A stretch of DNA of 36,486 nt from Aeriscardovia sp. (GTDB lineage Bacteria; Actinomycetota; Actinomycetes; Actinomycetales; Bifidobacteriaceae). The notes below the pieces were generated by a model. That model ran no database searches and was not told the origin of the DNA. It was given only the letters and a program-made list of their open reading frames with translations. The stretch lies in contig JAFNPO010000034.1 in the NCBI GenBank assembly GCA_017386585.1, positions 1-36,486 of the forward strand. Reading direction: 5' to 3'. The translations under genes and the position numbers were made by a program. Below, piece by piece: positions 17,732 through 24,939 of the stretch. How positions within the stretch are numbered: the first letter of the stretch is position 1; every line of letters starts with the position of its first letter.

Positions 17732-18526
17732 ATGCGTACCAGAAGAATCATCGTATCCCTCATCGAACTGCTCATCTGCGTCCTCGCCTGGGCTGGGATT
17801 TCACAGTCCTACTGTCAGGGCCAATGGGAAGAATTAACGTACTTCACTTTCCAGACCAACTTCATGGTCGGTGTCGTCTACCTATGGGCCTCCATCGCCA
17901 CCATTACCGGCGGCAAGCAACCTTGGGCTTGGTTGCGCGGTGGCGTGCTCTTGTACATCTTCACTACCGGTCTCGTGGCAAACTTCATTCTGCCCGCTCC
18001 CGACTACGCGACCGAGTACCGCGCCTTTGGTTTCATCCCCAACTCGCTTCTCGTGCACATCAGCGTGCCAATTCTGTGCCTGCTCGACTATATCCTCTTT
18101 GAGCGCCACCGGCACTACAAGTGGTGGTACCCGCTAACGTGGCCGCTGTACATCTACTGCTGGTTCGTCTTCGTCATCATTCGCGCCTCGGCTTTCCCGC
18201 ACACCGGTGTCAAGCCGGGCAGCCATGACCCGTATCCGTACTTCTTCCTTAACATCCCGAAAGTCGGCTGGGGAGGTATCCTCAAGGCCTTCATCCTTTT
18301 CACCATCTTCTTCCTGGTCCTAGGCTACATCCTCTACGGCATCGACAAAGCTCTGCCGCGCATAGCTGTCGTGCCGACCGTAACCCTACAGGACCTGCGC
18401 AAACGCGCCCAACACTCGAAGGACCGTCGAATCGCCCGCATCGAGAACCAGTGGCCACGCGAAAGCCTGTCGCTGGATACGCCAACCATTCTCGACCAGG
18501 ACGGCGTTCCGCACGATCTGGACTAG
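17732..18526 (+). CDS. Pr6Pr-type multi-pass membrane protein
   Basis: A 264-residue integral membrane protein with six to seven hydrophobic segments, at about 5-24, 40-58, 68-86, 108-122, 134-150 and 185-206, then a polar C-terminal tail of about 55 residues. The FQTNFMVGVVYL, FILPAPDY and HISVPILCLLDYILF features fit the Pr6Pr family of prokaryotic six-transmembrane proteins, related in topology to FAR-17a/AIG1 proteins. Biochemical function is unknown; some relatives are discussed as lipid or membrane-associated enzymes. The gene stands alone, with its own promoter and a leaderless start, between rph and pncB. Confidence 0.72.
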   Translation: MRTRRIIVSLIELLICVLAWAGISQSYCQGQWEELTYFTFQTNFMVGVVYLWASIATITGGKQPWAWLRGGVLLYIFTTGLVANFILPAPDYATEYRAFGFIPNSLLVHISVPILCLLDYILFERHRHYKWWYPLTWPLYIYCWFVFVIIRASAFPHTGVKPGSHDPYPYFFLNIPKVGWGGILKAFILFTIFFLVLGYILYGIDKALPRIAVVPTVTLQDLRKRAQHSKDRRIARIENQWPRESLSLDTPTILDQDGVPHDLD

Positions 18527-18967
18527 AATTACACTAAAACAGTCAATAGTATCTGTAAACAAGCCGAACTACACGTATTTATTAGCCACAGGGTTCCGCT
18601 TTTCGTCGCTGCCGTATGCATCCGGTCCGTCCTTGGGGTGCCAATGCTAGGGTATCCAGTCACTGACCGGGTTCACCGAATGCTCGCACAGCACACCGTC
18701 CTCGATTTCGTCTCGTCCAGGTGGCAGTTCTATCAGGGGCGCTCCTAATAGCACTACTACCTGGCTGTTACGCGTGCTCCTGCCCGTGTCCGTGCCAGCG
18801 CGTCCTGACGCCGCCCCCAGGGGATAGGCAGTGCCCCTAAGCTTGTTCATGCGCGCCGGTCTTGGGCTCTGCCCGGCTCGAGGCCCACCGTCTCCTCCTC
18901 ACGCACCATACCTCCTCCTGCACTTAGCGTGCATAATGAAGAGAACACCGTTCACAAGGAGGCGCCT
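18527..18967. other. intergenic region before pncB
   Basis: About 440 bases with no supported gene. The only sizeable frame is a 67-codon minus-strand one at 18647-18850 without a recognisable domain or ribosome binding site. The region carries the candidate pncB -10 at 18932-18937 and its Shine-Dalgarno. No clear terminator for the Pr6Pr gene is seen. Confidence 0.5.
18932..18937 (+). promoter_or_regulatory. candidate -10 element of pncB
   Basis: CATAAT lies 30 bases before the pncB ATG, leaving room for a leader of about 24 bases that contains the strong ribosome binding site. No good -35 hexamer is seen at 16 to 18 bases upstream. Confidence 0.4.
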
Positions 18968-20362
18968 ATGGCAGATTTCGCTCCCATGTACCTCGACCCC
19001 AGCGTGTCAACGCCGGCATTCTTCACCGACGTGTATGAGTACACCATGCTCGAAGCGGCCCGCCGTGACGGCACTGCCGACCGCCGTTGCGTGTTCGAGG
19101 TTTACGCGCGCCATCTGCCCGCAGGACGCCGCTACGGCATTGTCGCCGGCCTAGGTCGCATCCTCGACGCCGTCAAACACTTCCGTACTAACGAGGAACA
19201 GATCCGCTTCCTCCTCGACCGCGACATCGTCAGCCGATCGACGGCGCAGTGGCTAGAACATTACCGGTTCCACGGATCCATTCGCGCTTACCGCGAAGGT
19301 GAAGTCTACTTCCCCAATTCGCCAGTTCTACAAGTGGAATCCACCTTCGCCGAAGGTACTCTGTTGGAAACAATCATTCTCTCAATCCTCAACTATGACT
19401 CCGCCGTGGCATCGGCCGCATCACGTATCACGTCAGCCGCCGGTGACCGGCCTTGCATCGACATGGGTTCCCGACGCATGAACGAATGGGCTTCCATGGC
19501 CGCCGCGCGTGCCTCCATCGTGGGTGGCTTCACCGCTACGTCCAATCTCGCCGCCGCCATGAAGTACAACCTGCCCGCCATCGGCACCAGCGCGCACGCG
19601 TTCACCCTCTTACACGACTCAGAAGAAGATGCTTTCCGTTCCCAAATCAGGGCCTACGGCCCAGACACCACGCTGCTAACAGACACCTACAACGTCAAGG
19701 ACGCCATCCGAACCGCGGTCAAGGTCGCCGGCAGCGGACTCGGCTGTGTGCGCATCGACTCGGGCGATCTGGGTCAGATGGCGCGGATGGTACGCGCAGA
19801 ACTCGACTCCCTAGGCGCGACGCGAACGAAGATCACCGTGACCAACGATCTCGACGAGTATTCCATCGCTGCGCTGCAGAACGCGCCCGTCGACTCCTAC
19901 GGCGTGGGTACGCGCCTAGTAACGGGCTCGGGCAGTCCGACTTGCGAGATGGTTTACAAACTCGTCGAGCGCGAAGGGGACGACAGTGCCATGCATCCAG
20001 TTGCCAAGAAATCCTTGGGCAAACAAACTATCGGCTGGCGCAAGAACGCTTACCGCGTCTACGATGACCATGCCGACAAGGAGGCAGGAGACCAATCGGC
20101 CGTCCTCGAACTCGTCCTCGCCGGCTCACAGGAAAAGCTAGACTCCGTCTCGCTTGATGGCATCGTCGGGCCGATGGAGGATGCGCGCGATCTACTTGTC
20201 ACTGCCATAGACCACGGTGACGTTAACGAGAGGCTGTGCAGCCATCAAGCGTTGCTCGCCGCCCGCGGCTGGCACAGCCATCAGCTACGCGAGTTGCCAA
20301 TGACGGCCTTAAGCCTGTCGGCGGACGACCCGACGCTGCCCACGCAAATCGTGGAACTCTGA
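18968..20362 (+). CDS. pncB: nicotinate phosphoribosyltransferase
   Basis: Makes nicotinate mononucleotide from nicotinate, PRPP and ATP, the entry step of the Preiss-Handler NAD salvage route. The 464-residue protein has the N-terminal FFTDVYEYTMLEA segment that replaces the usual LxTDxY start, MGSRR at 166-170, His210 in GTSAHAF (position of the phosphorylated histidine in the family) and VRIDSGDLG with SYGVGTRLV of the PRPP site. The ATG at 18968 follows AAGGAGG at ideal spacing; an in-frame ATG 13 codons earlier is not supported. A strong hairpin terminator lies 43 bases past the stop. Confidence 0.94.
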   Translation: MADFAPMYLDPSVSTPAFFTDVYEYTMLEAARRDGTADRRCVFEVYARHLPAGRRYGIVAGLGRILDAVKHFRTNEEQIRFLLDRDIVSRSTAQWLEHYRFHGSIRAYREGEVYFPNSPVLQVESTFAEGTLLETIILSILNYDSAVASAASRITSAAGDRPCIDMGSRRMNEWASMAAARASIVGGFTATSNLAAAMKYNLPAIGTSAHAFTLLHDSEEDAFRSQIRAYGPDTTLLTDTYNVKDAIRTAVKVAGSGLGCVRIDSGDLGQMARMVRAELDSLGATRTKITVTNDLDEYSIAALQNAPVDSYGVGTRLVTGSGSPTCEMVYKLVEREGDDSAMHPVAKKSLGKQTIGWRKNAYRVYDDHADKEAGDQSAVLELVLAGSQEKLDSVSLDGIVGPMEDARDLLVTAIDHGDVNERLCSHQALLAARGWHSHQLRELPMTALSLSADDPTLPTQIVEL

Positions 20363-20396
20363 GACTCGGAGATCCCGCATGACCCGAGTTCGCGCC

Positions 20397-20463
20397 AAAA
20401 ACAACAAGAGCAGTGGCTACCTTCCGTTCCTTGGGGAAAGCAGCCACCGCTCTTGTATTGGTT
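20397..20463. terminator. bidirectional intrinsic terminator between pncB and the 142-residue protein gene
   Basis: Arms at 20405-20418 and 20442-20455 form a 14-position stem with one A-C mismatch. On the plus strand it is followed by TATTGGTTT, and on the minus strand by TTGTTTTT, so it can end both convergent transcripts. Confidence 0.85.
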
Positions 20464-20522
20464 TGCGCTGTGATGCGCACTACCCCGCCACGAAAAATCG
20501 CGCAGCAAACCAGAGGGACGTC

Positions 20523-20951
20523 CTACTTTAGGTTCAGCCGCAGCAGACTGGCGGCGCTGTCCTTGGTGAGTTCGTAATTGAGCATATTGACGTTGCTGTC
20601 CAGGCGATCAAAATTGGCGCGGGGAACCCCATCGAGTGCTCCGCGAATGTGCGTGTCGTGCACGGCGTGGTTAACGTCGACGAACTCGACGAAACCATCG
20701 CCAGTAAAGATCATCCGCTCGAGCTGGCCGTTTGCGCTGTCGACAGTCTTCTCATCTATGGTGGCCCCGGCCGCGTCCGGGATGAACGCTTCGACGACGT
20801 CCTGGCCGACCATGAGAATCTGGTTCTTGCTCAAGTCCATGAGCATGACGCTGTTGTAGGTCACACCGTTGATACGCACGCGGAGCCAATCGGAGAACTC
20901 GCTAATGGCGATAGCGCCGGTACGGCCGATCCAGATACCAATGTCTTTCAT
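20523..20951 (-). CDS. uncharacterised 142-residue protein
   Basis: I do not recognise the family. From the ATG at 20951 the chain is acidic and soluble-looking, with no signal peptide or membrane segment. It starts with MKDIGIWIGRTGAIAIS and alternates short hydrophobic strands with polar loops (SVMLMDL, QILMVG, RMIFTGDGFVEFVDV), suggesting a mostly beta fold, and ends in a Leu-rich stretch. A GTG three codons upstream is in frame, but AAAGGG sits nine bases before the ATG and directly abuts the GTG, favouring the ATG. A -10 like TATACT lies about 78 bases upstream and a strong terminator downstream, so it appears to be a real, separately transcribed gene beside the permease. Confidence 0.7.
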   Translation of the reverse strand: MKDIGIWIGRTGAIAISEFSDWLRVRINGVTYNSVMLMDLSKNQILMVGQDVVEAFIPDAAGATIDEKTVDSANGQLERMIFTGDGFVEFVDVNHAVHDTHIRGALDGVPRANFDRLDSNVNMLNYELTKDSAASLLRLNLK

Positions 20952-21028
20952 GGCAATCACCCTTTCACGTCCTGCGCGTGTAAGGTCACCTCCAGTGGCC
21001 TCGTTGCGACAGGAAAAGTGTTGGCTAC

Positions 21029-21034
21029 AGTATA
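21029..21034 (-). promoter_or_regulatory. candidate -10 element of the 142-residue protein gene
   Basis: TATACT on the minus strand would place the transcript start near 21021, giving a leader of about 70 bases. That leader holds a small inverted repeat (AGGCCAC and GTGACCT with one G-U pair) before the Shine-Dalgarno. No strong -35 is seen. Confidence 0.4.
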
Positions 21035-21083
21035 ATCCGGAAAACAGGGAGAAAACCGCTGTCCGAAGAGTTGACGGACCACC

Positions 21084-22589
21084 TCACTCGGCAGCTTCGG
21101 CGTCGTCATTGGGGTTCTGCACACCGGAAACGACCCACGAGGCCGACGGAACAACCTTGTCCCCCTCCTTCTTGTAGGCCTTAACGATTTCGGACAGGCT
21201 GCTCCCCTTACTCTTGAGTTCGTTTTTATAGGCTTTAATGGCCTTCGGGTTCTCAACATCGACGCCAGCGGTCTGGAGAACAGCGACCGTGCGTTTGCTT
21301 GGCTTATTGATGTAGTACACAATGCCGGCGATGACGGCAACACACACACCAATAGCGAAGGTTTCCAACGTGAACTGGAACATCATGTATGCGGAGACAA
21401 TGAGCGCAAGAATCGGGAAAGTGTAACCGCCAGGAAGCTTAAAACCGTTGCCCGGGCACTTTCCAGTGTGTTTGAAGCAGATTACCGAGATAATACTCGG
21501 CACGTACTGGACGAAGGAAGCAAACACGAGCATATTGACCAGGTTGTCATAACTCTGGGTAGCTAGGAAGCAGGCCACGATGATGGTGACGGCAACCGAG
21601 GCCCACGGGCAGCCGTACTTGTTAGTCTTGGTCAGACCACTCGGCAGGAAACGGTGCCGACGAGCCGCGAGGGAGGCCAGGTTCAGCGGGGAGCTGAAAC
21701 TAATGGAGAAGCCGACACCGAAGATGGAGATGAGCATGCCCAGGGCAATGACGATATAGCCCCACTCACCTACGGCTTCCTTGAAGGCGATAGCAACCGG
21801 CAAATCGTAGTTGACGATGCTCGGCCCGACGATACCAATGGCGAAAAGGGCCATCAGGGAGTAGAGCACCGTGCAGGTAATCATGACGGCAATAAGAACC
21901 CTCGGCACGTTCTTCTCAGGACGGTTCATCTTGGAAGCCATGATCGGAATGAAGTTGAAGCCTGTGTACATGTAGAAAACGTCAGCGAACGCTTCGCCGA
22001 AATGATGGAAGAACCCGCCGGCGCTGGTGGCCGCAGCCGGGATAACCGGAGTGAAGTTCTGCTTGTGCAGGAAAAACGCACCCACGATGATAAAGAGTAC
22101 GATGATGGCAATCTTCGCGGTGGAAGAAGTGTTATTGACCCAGGTGACCAAGGTGTCGCCGAAGAGGTTGATGATACCGAAGAGAACGATTAGCGCGATA
22201 GCTGACCACATAGCAACCGTACTGTTGCGGAAGACGGGGAAAAAGCCACCGAGCGTGATAAAGAACGCGACAGATTCGGCTGCGATGGTGCAGGTACCGA
22301 GGAACCAAATGAAAATGCCGACCTCGTAGCCAGTGAACTTGCCGAAGGCCTTCGCCGACGAAATCCAGGCGGCATCAGGACCGGTGAAACGGGACGCCAA
22401 ATCGGCGAAGCACAAGGCGACCATCGTGACGGCCACCGCCGCGGCGACAATCACCAAAACGGATGTCAAATCCATGAATCCGTAAATCGTCTGAATCAAA
22501 AGAAAAGCGCCAGAACCAATCACGCTGTTGACGCCTAAAAGAAACACGGATCCAAAACTTAACTTTTTCGCATCTGCATCAGAAGTCAT
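21084..22589 (-). CDS. APC-superfamily amino acid permease
   Basis: A 501-residue transporter with about twelve hydrophobic segments. It opens with LSFGSVFLLGVNSVIGSGAF, the unwound first helix with a GSGAF variant of the GxG substrate motif, and has the long hydrophilic loop FKHTGKCPGNGFKLPGG before the last helices, typical of amino acid/polyamine/organocation permeases. A charged C-terminal tail of about 75 residues follows. The ATG at 22589 has a strong AAGGAGGGG sequence before it; an upstream in-frame extension of 31 codons is not supported. It stands alone. Substrate cannot be read: glutamate, GABA and other amino acids are all transported by relatives. Confidence 0.85.
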   Translation of the reverse strand: MTSDADAKKLSFGSVFLLGVNSVIGSGAFLLIQTIYGFMDLTSVLVIVAAAVAVTMVALCFADLASRFTGPDAAWISSAKAFGKFTGYEVGIFIWFLGTCTIAAESVAFFITLGGFFPVFRNSTVAMWSAIALIVLFGIINLFGDTLVTWVNNTSSTAKIAIIVLFIIVGAFFLHKQNFTPVIPAAATSAGGFFHHFGEAFADVFYMYTGFNFIPIMASKMNRPEKNVPRVLIAVMITCTVLYSLMALFAIGIVGPSIVNYDLPVAIAFKEAVGEWGYIVIALGMLISIFGVGFSISFSSPLNLASLAARRHRFLPSGLTKTNKYGCPWASVAVTIIVACFLATQSYDNLVNMLVFASFVQYVPSIISVICFKHTGKCPGNGFKLPGGYTFPILALIVSAYMMFQFTLETFAIGVCVAVIAGIVYYINKPSKRTVAVLQTAGVDVENPKAIKAYKNELKSKGSSLSEIVKAYKKEGDKVVPSASWVVSGVQNPNDDAEAAE

Positions 22590-22755
22590 GCTACCCCTCC
22601 TTTTCCATGCACTACGGTCGCCCTTGACCGCACCCGTTCTATCATAGTCACGGTGGCAAGAAACACCCATTAAACCCGCCAAGGCTTCGCCCTGCGTACT
22701 CGGGACGTGTGGGAAGATTCACGCGCGCTTCACTTATTCACTTTTCTGATTGCTT

Positions 22756-23028
22756 TCAACCTTTCATTTGCTCGTAAATACGCTTGCATTCGGGGCACAA
22801 CGGGTAATCCTTGGGATTATGTTTAGGCACCCATACCTTTCCGCACAGCGCGACAACTGGCCGTCCGGTCAGGCGCGACTGCAGCATCTTGTCGCGTGAC
22901 ACATAGTGCGAGTAACGGTCAGCGTCACCGTCGTCCTTGAGCGGAACGGTCTTCTCCTCTGGCTTGTCCAACACGGCGGTGGAGCCATCTGGCTTGTGGT
23001 CGACGCTCACATCATTGAAAACGTCCAT
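22756..23028 (-). CDS. small DUF3039-type protein with a zinc-binding look
   Basis: A 90-residue protein conserved in actinobacteria as DUF3039, function unknown. An acidic N-terminal third leads to DADRYSHYVSRDKM, then a compact C-terminal half with VVALCGKVWVPKHNP and LCPECKRIYEQM. One cysteine followed by a CPEC pair and a histidine could bind zinc. The ATG at 23028 follows TGGAGG; a longer in-frame reading upstream would run through the 21-bp tandem repeat and is rejected. It is divergent from the SepIVA-like gene. Two perfect TATAAT sequences 21 bases apart lie upstream. Confidence 0.8.
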   Translation of the reverse strand: MDVFNDVSVDHKPDGSTAVLDKPEEKTVPLKDDGDADRYSHYVSRDKMLQSRLTGRPVVALCGKVWVPKHNPKDYPLCPECKRIYEQMKG

Positions 23029-23068
23029 TCTTAGCCTCCAAATCTCCGAACGATGCCCCTCATTCACG

Positions 23069-23110
23069 CTTTTTATTATAGGCGAGGAACTTTTTATTAT
23101 AGGCGGGGAA
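23069..23110 (-). repeat. 21-bp tandem duplication carrying a perfect -10 element
   Basis: Two adjacent 21-bp copies (23069-23089 and 23090-23110) differ at one base (GGCGAGGAA against GGCGGGGAA). On the minus strand each contains TATAAT (23080-23075 and 23101-23096), upstream of the DUF3039 gene. Neither has an obvious -35 at normal spacing. This looks like a duplicated promoter core giving two transcript starts 21 bases apart. Confidence 0.75.
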
Positions 23111-23190
23111 ACCATCGTCGCGAAAGACTGCGATACTGAAGGAAAGAGCAGGAAAACGGTTCGGCAATTTTCGACAGATGGGAGTCAGCA

Positions 23191-23820
23191 ATGAGCACCA
23201 TGGGAGAAGCGAAGATTTCGAATTTCAGTGCGACAGTGAACGGCGAGGAAAGAGATCAGGGCAACCGCTCTGTTCCCCAGGCTGAGTTCACGACGGCCTT
23301 CGATCTCATCGACGACATGCAACGGATGTTGGACAACTCTAAACCGGTCGTCTTCTCGCCGGACCTCGTCAAGGTGGACCGCGGCGAGTTCTCCAGCTAT
23401 CTCGATGAACTAAGGAAGGTCCTGCCGGTCCAGCTCGAGCGTGCCTCCGCTTTGATGCGCGAATCGGAGCACCGTCTGCAACAGGCCAATGACAAGTCTG
23501 ATTCCATCTTGCGGAACGCGCGCACCCAGGCCGACCAAATCATCCAGAAGGCCAACGAGCAGGCGGACTTCCTAGCAGGACACCAGAACGTTATTGCCAT
23601 CGCCACTGAGAAGGCTCAAAGTATCGTAGAGACCGCGCAAGCCCAGGCGGACAAGATCACCGCCGGCGCCAATGAGTACTCGGCCACGATGCTCACAGGC
23701 CTAGGTGAGGAGTTGAGTAAGCTCCAGCGTGACGTTAACGGCGGCCTTACGGTCCTACAGAGCCGCCAGCAGGAAGCGGCGGCCCGTCTGCGAAGCGCCG
23801 ACGGCAAATCGGCCAACTGA
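23191..23820 (+). CDS. coiled-coil cell-division-associated protein, SepIVA-like
   Basis: A 209-residue soluble protein. After a short polar N-terminus, residues 33-60 (FTTAFDLIDDMQRMLDNSKPV) form a compact start and about 70-205 read as a long coiled coil rich in Ala, Gln, Glu and Ser. It lies directly before DUF177, rpmF and rnc, the position of SepIVA (Rv2927c) before the DUF177 gene and rnc in mycobacteria; SepIVA is a DivIVA-domain-related septation factor. The family link is therefore inferred from position, coiled coil and size, not from a signature motif. The ATG follows GGGAG. Alternative: a general DivIVA/ATP-synthase-b-like coiled-coil protein. Confidence 0.72.
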   Translation: MSTMGEAKISNFSATVNGEERDQGNRSVPQAEFTTAFDLIDDMQRMLDNSKPVVFSPDLVKVDRGEFSSYLDELRKVLPVQLERASALMRESEHRLQQANDKSDSILRNARTQADQIIQKANEQADFLAGHQNVIAIATEKAQSIVETAQAQADKITAGANEYSATMLTGLGEELSKLQRDVNGGLTVLQSRQQEAAARLRSADGKSAN

Positions 23821-23907
23821 CGACGAGCGTAGGTGCGCGGTGAGCGAACGATGAGAACGACCAGACCGTGAGCGCCCGGCGCAACGAACAACAAGAAAGG
23901 TAGAATA

Positions 23908-24546
23908 ATGAGTACGACACGGGACAAGCACGCCAATCAGTCGCGATGGGCGGTCCCCGTCGCCCAGACAGTATCCCAGCCTGGCGAGACACAGGAACTG
24001 GATGTTGTCTTCCCCGCACCTAGCGGCATCGGCGACGACTTCTACGGCGTGCCCGAAGGTTCTGATATTCATGTCGTGGGCACCTTGGATTCGCTTGTCA
24101 ACGGGCTCATGTTCCGGGGCACCGCCAGCGCGCGAATCGTCGGTCGATGTGCGCGCTGTCTCAAGGATATCTCCCATGATGCCATGGTGGATTTGTCGGC
24201 ATTCATGCCAGTGACCGTCTCGAAGGCTGCGGAAAACGACCGGCTGGGCCGCGGGTCCAAGGTCAGCGAGACACTCGTCGACGAAATGGACGAGGCGGAG
24301 GACGTCTATCCACTGACAGGCAACGGCGAGTTCGCCGACTTCGAGGCGCTGTTACGCGACGCTTTCATTCAGGCTCTTCCCCTTATCCCCTTGTGCTCGC
24401 CGGACTGCAAGGGTCTCTGTCCTCAGTGTGGAATTGATCTCAACAAGAACCCAGACCATCACCATGAGTCGCACGATATACGCTGGGATGCCTTGGAAGG
24501 TCTTAAGCAGCAGCTGGAGAAACAGGACGGCGCCACGGGAGAATGA
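23908..24546 (+). CDS. DUF177 (YceD-like) protein
   Basis: A 212-residue protein of the DUF177 family, almost always encoded just before rpmF; in plants and bacteria members are linked to 23S rRNA accumulation and the large ribosomal subunit. Four cysteine features are visible: CARC in the middle and CSPDCKGLCPQCG toward the C-terminus, which is the family signature and a likely metal site. An acidic loop (DEMDEAEDVYPL) lies between them. The ATG follows GAAAGG at eight bases. The rpmF promoter overlaps its stop codon. Good confidence for the family, none for a biochemical activity. Confidence 0.85.
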   Translation: MSTTRDKHANQSRWAVPVAQTVSQPGETQELDVVFPAPSGIGDDFYGVPEGSDIHVVGTLDSLVNGLMFRGTASARIVGRCARCLKDISHDAMVDLSAFMPVTVSKAAENDRLGRGSKVSETLVDEMDEAEDVYPLTGNGEFADFEALLRDAFIQALPLIPLCSPDCKGLCPQCGIDLNKNPDHHHESHDIRWDALEGLKQQLEKQDGATGE

Positions 24547-24571
24547 CAAATTCCAGGTGCTGCGCTAGACT
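24543..24571 (+). promoter_or_regulatory. internal promoter of rpmF-rnc
   Basis: ATGACA at 24543-24548 and TAGACT at 24566-24571 are separated by exactly 17 bases. The -35 overlaps the DUF177 stop codon. The expected start near 24578 gives a leader of about 42 bases with an AGAGGA site before rpmF. Confidence 0.6.
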
Positions 24572-24619
24572 GACAAAAGCTTAAGCTAGCACATCGATCG
24601 AGATAGAGGATACATTATT

Positions 24620-24814
24620 ATGGCAGTGCCAAAGTACAAGACGTCGCGCGCCAACACTCATACGCGCCGTTCGACGTGGAAGACGTCGGCCGCTCAGACC
24701 GTTGTCTGTCCGAACTGTGGAGCACCAATGCTTCCGCATCTGGCTTGTCCTAACTGCGGCGCATGGCGCGGCCGCGTGTATGCCAAGGCCATTAAGCCGG
24801 GTATGCACAACTAA
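24620..24814 (+). CDS. rpmF: 50S ribosomal protein L32
   Basis: Zinc-binding protein of the large ribosomal subunit, 64 residues. It opens with [20 protein letters not shown] and has two CPNCG motifs (from residue 30 and residue 43), so it is the C+ (zinc-binding) form rather than a zinc-independent paralogue. An AGAGGA site precedes the ATG. The gene has its own promoter and is followed, before rnc, by an intrinsic terminator. Confidence 0.96.
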   Translation: MAVPKYKTSRANTHTRRSTWKTSAAQTVVCPNCGAPMLPHLACPNCGAWRGRVYAKAIKPGMHN

Positions 24815-24840
24815 CCGCCGTCCGCTGAATTGCGGTACCG

Positions 24841-24873
24841 ACCCCTGCCATCACTGGGTGGCGGGGTTTTTTG
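24841..24873 (+). terminator. intrinsic terminator between rpmF and rnc
   Basis: CCCC(T)GCCA at 24842-24850 pairs with TGGCGGGG at 24859-24866 (8 bp with one bulged T, eight-base loop), followed by six T at 24867-24872. It lies 27 bases after the rpmF stop and 67 bases before the rnc start, so rnc must depend on read-through or on a promoter not recognised here. Confidence 0.85.
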
Positions 24874-24939
24874 TTACCTTTTCGCAACCGATTTTCGCCG
24901 CCTGCGAGCATACCGCCGAAGCGGCCGACAAGGAACGCC

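Noticed and set aside
18647-18850. 67-codon minus-strand frame before pncB
   Set aside because: Sits in a promoter-bearing intergenic region, no domain, no ribosome binding site.
23029-23115. In-frame upstream extension of the DUF3039 gene that would translate the tandem repeat
   Set aside because: The ATG at 23028 has a TGGAGG site, and the extension contains two perfect TATAAT elements, so it is promoter rather than coding.
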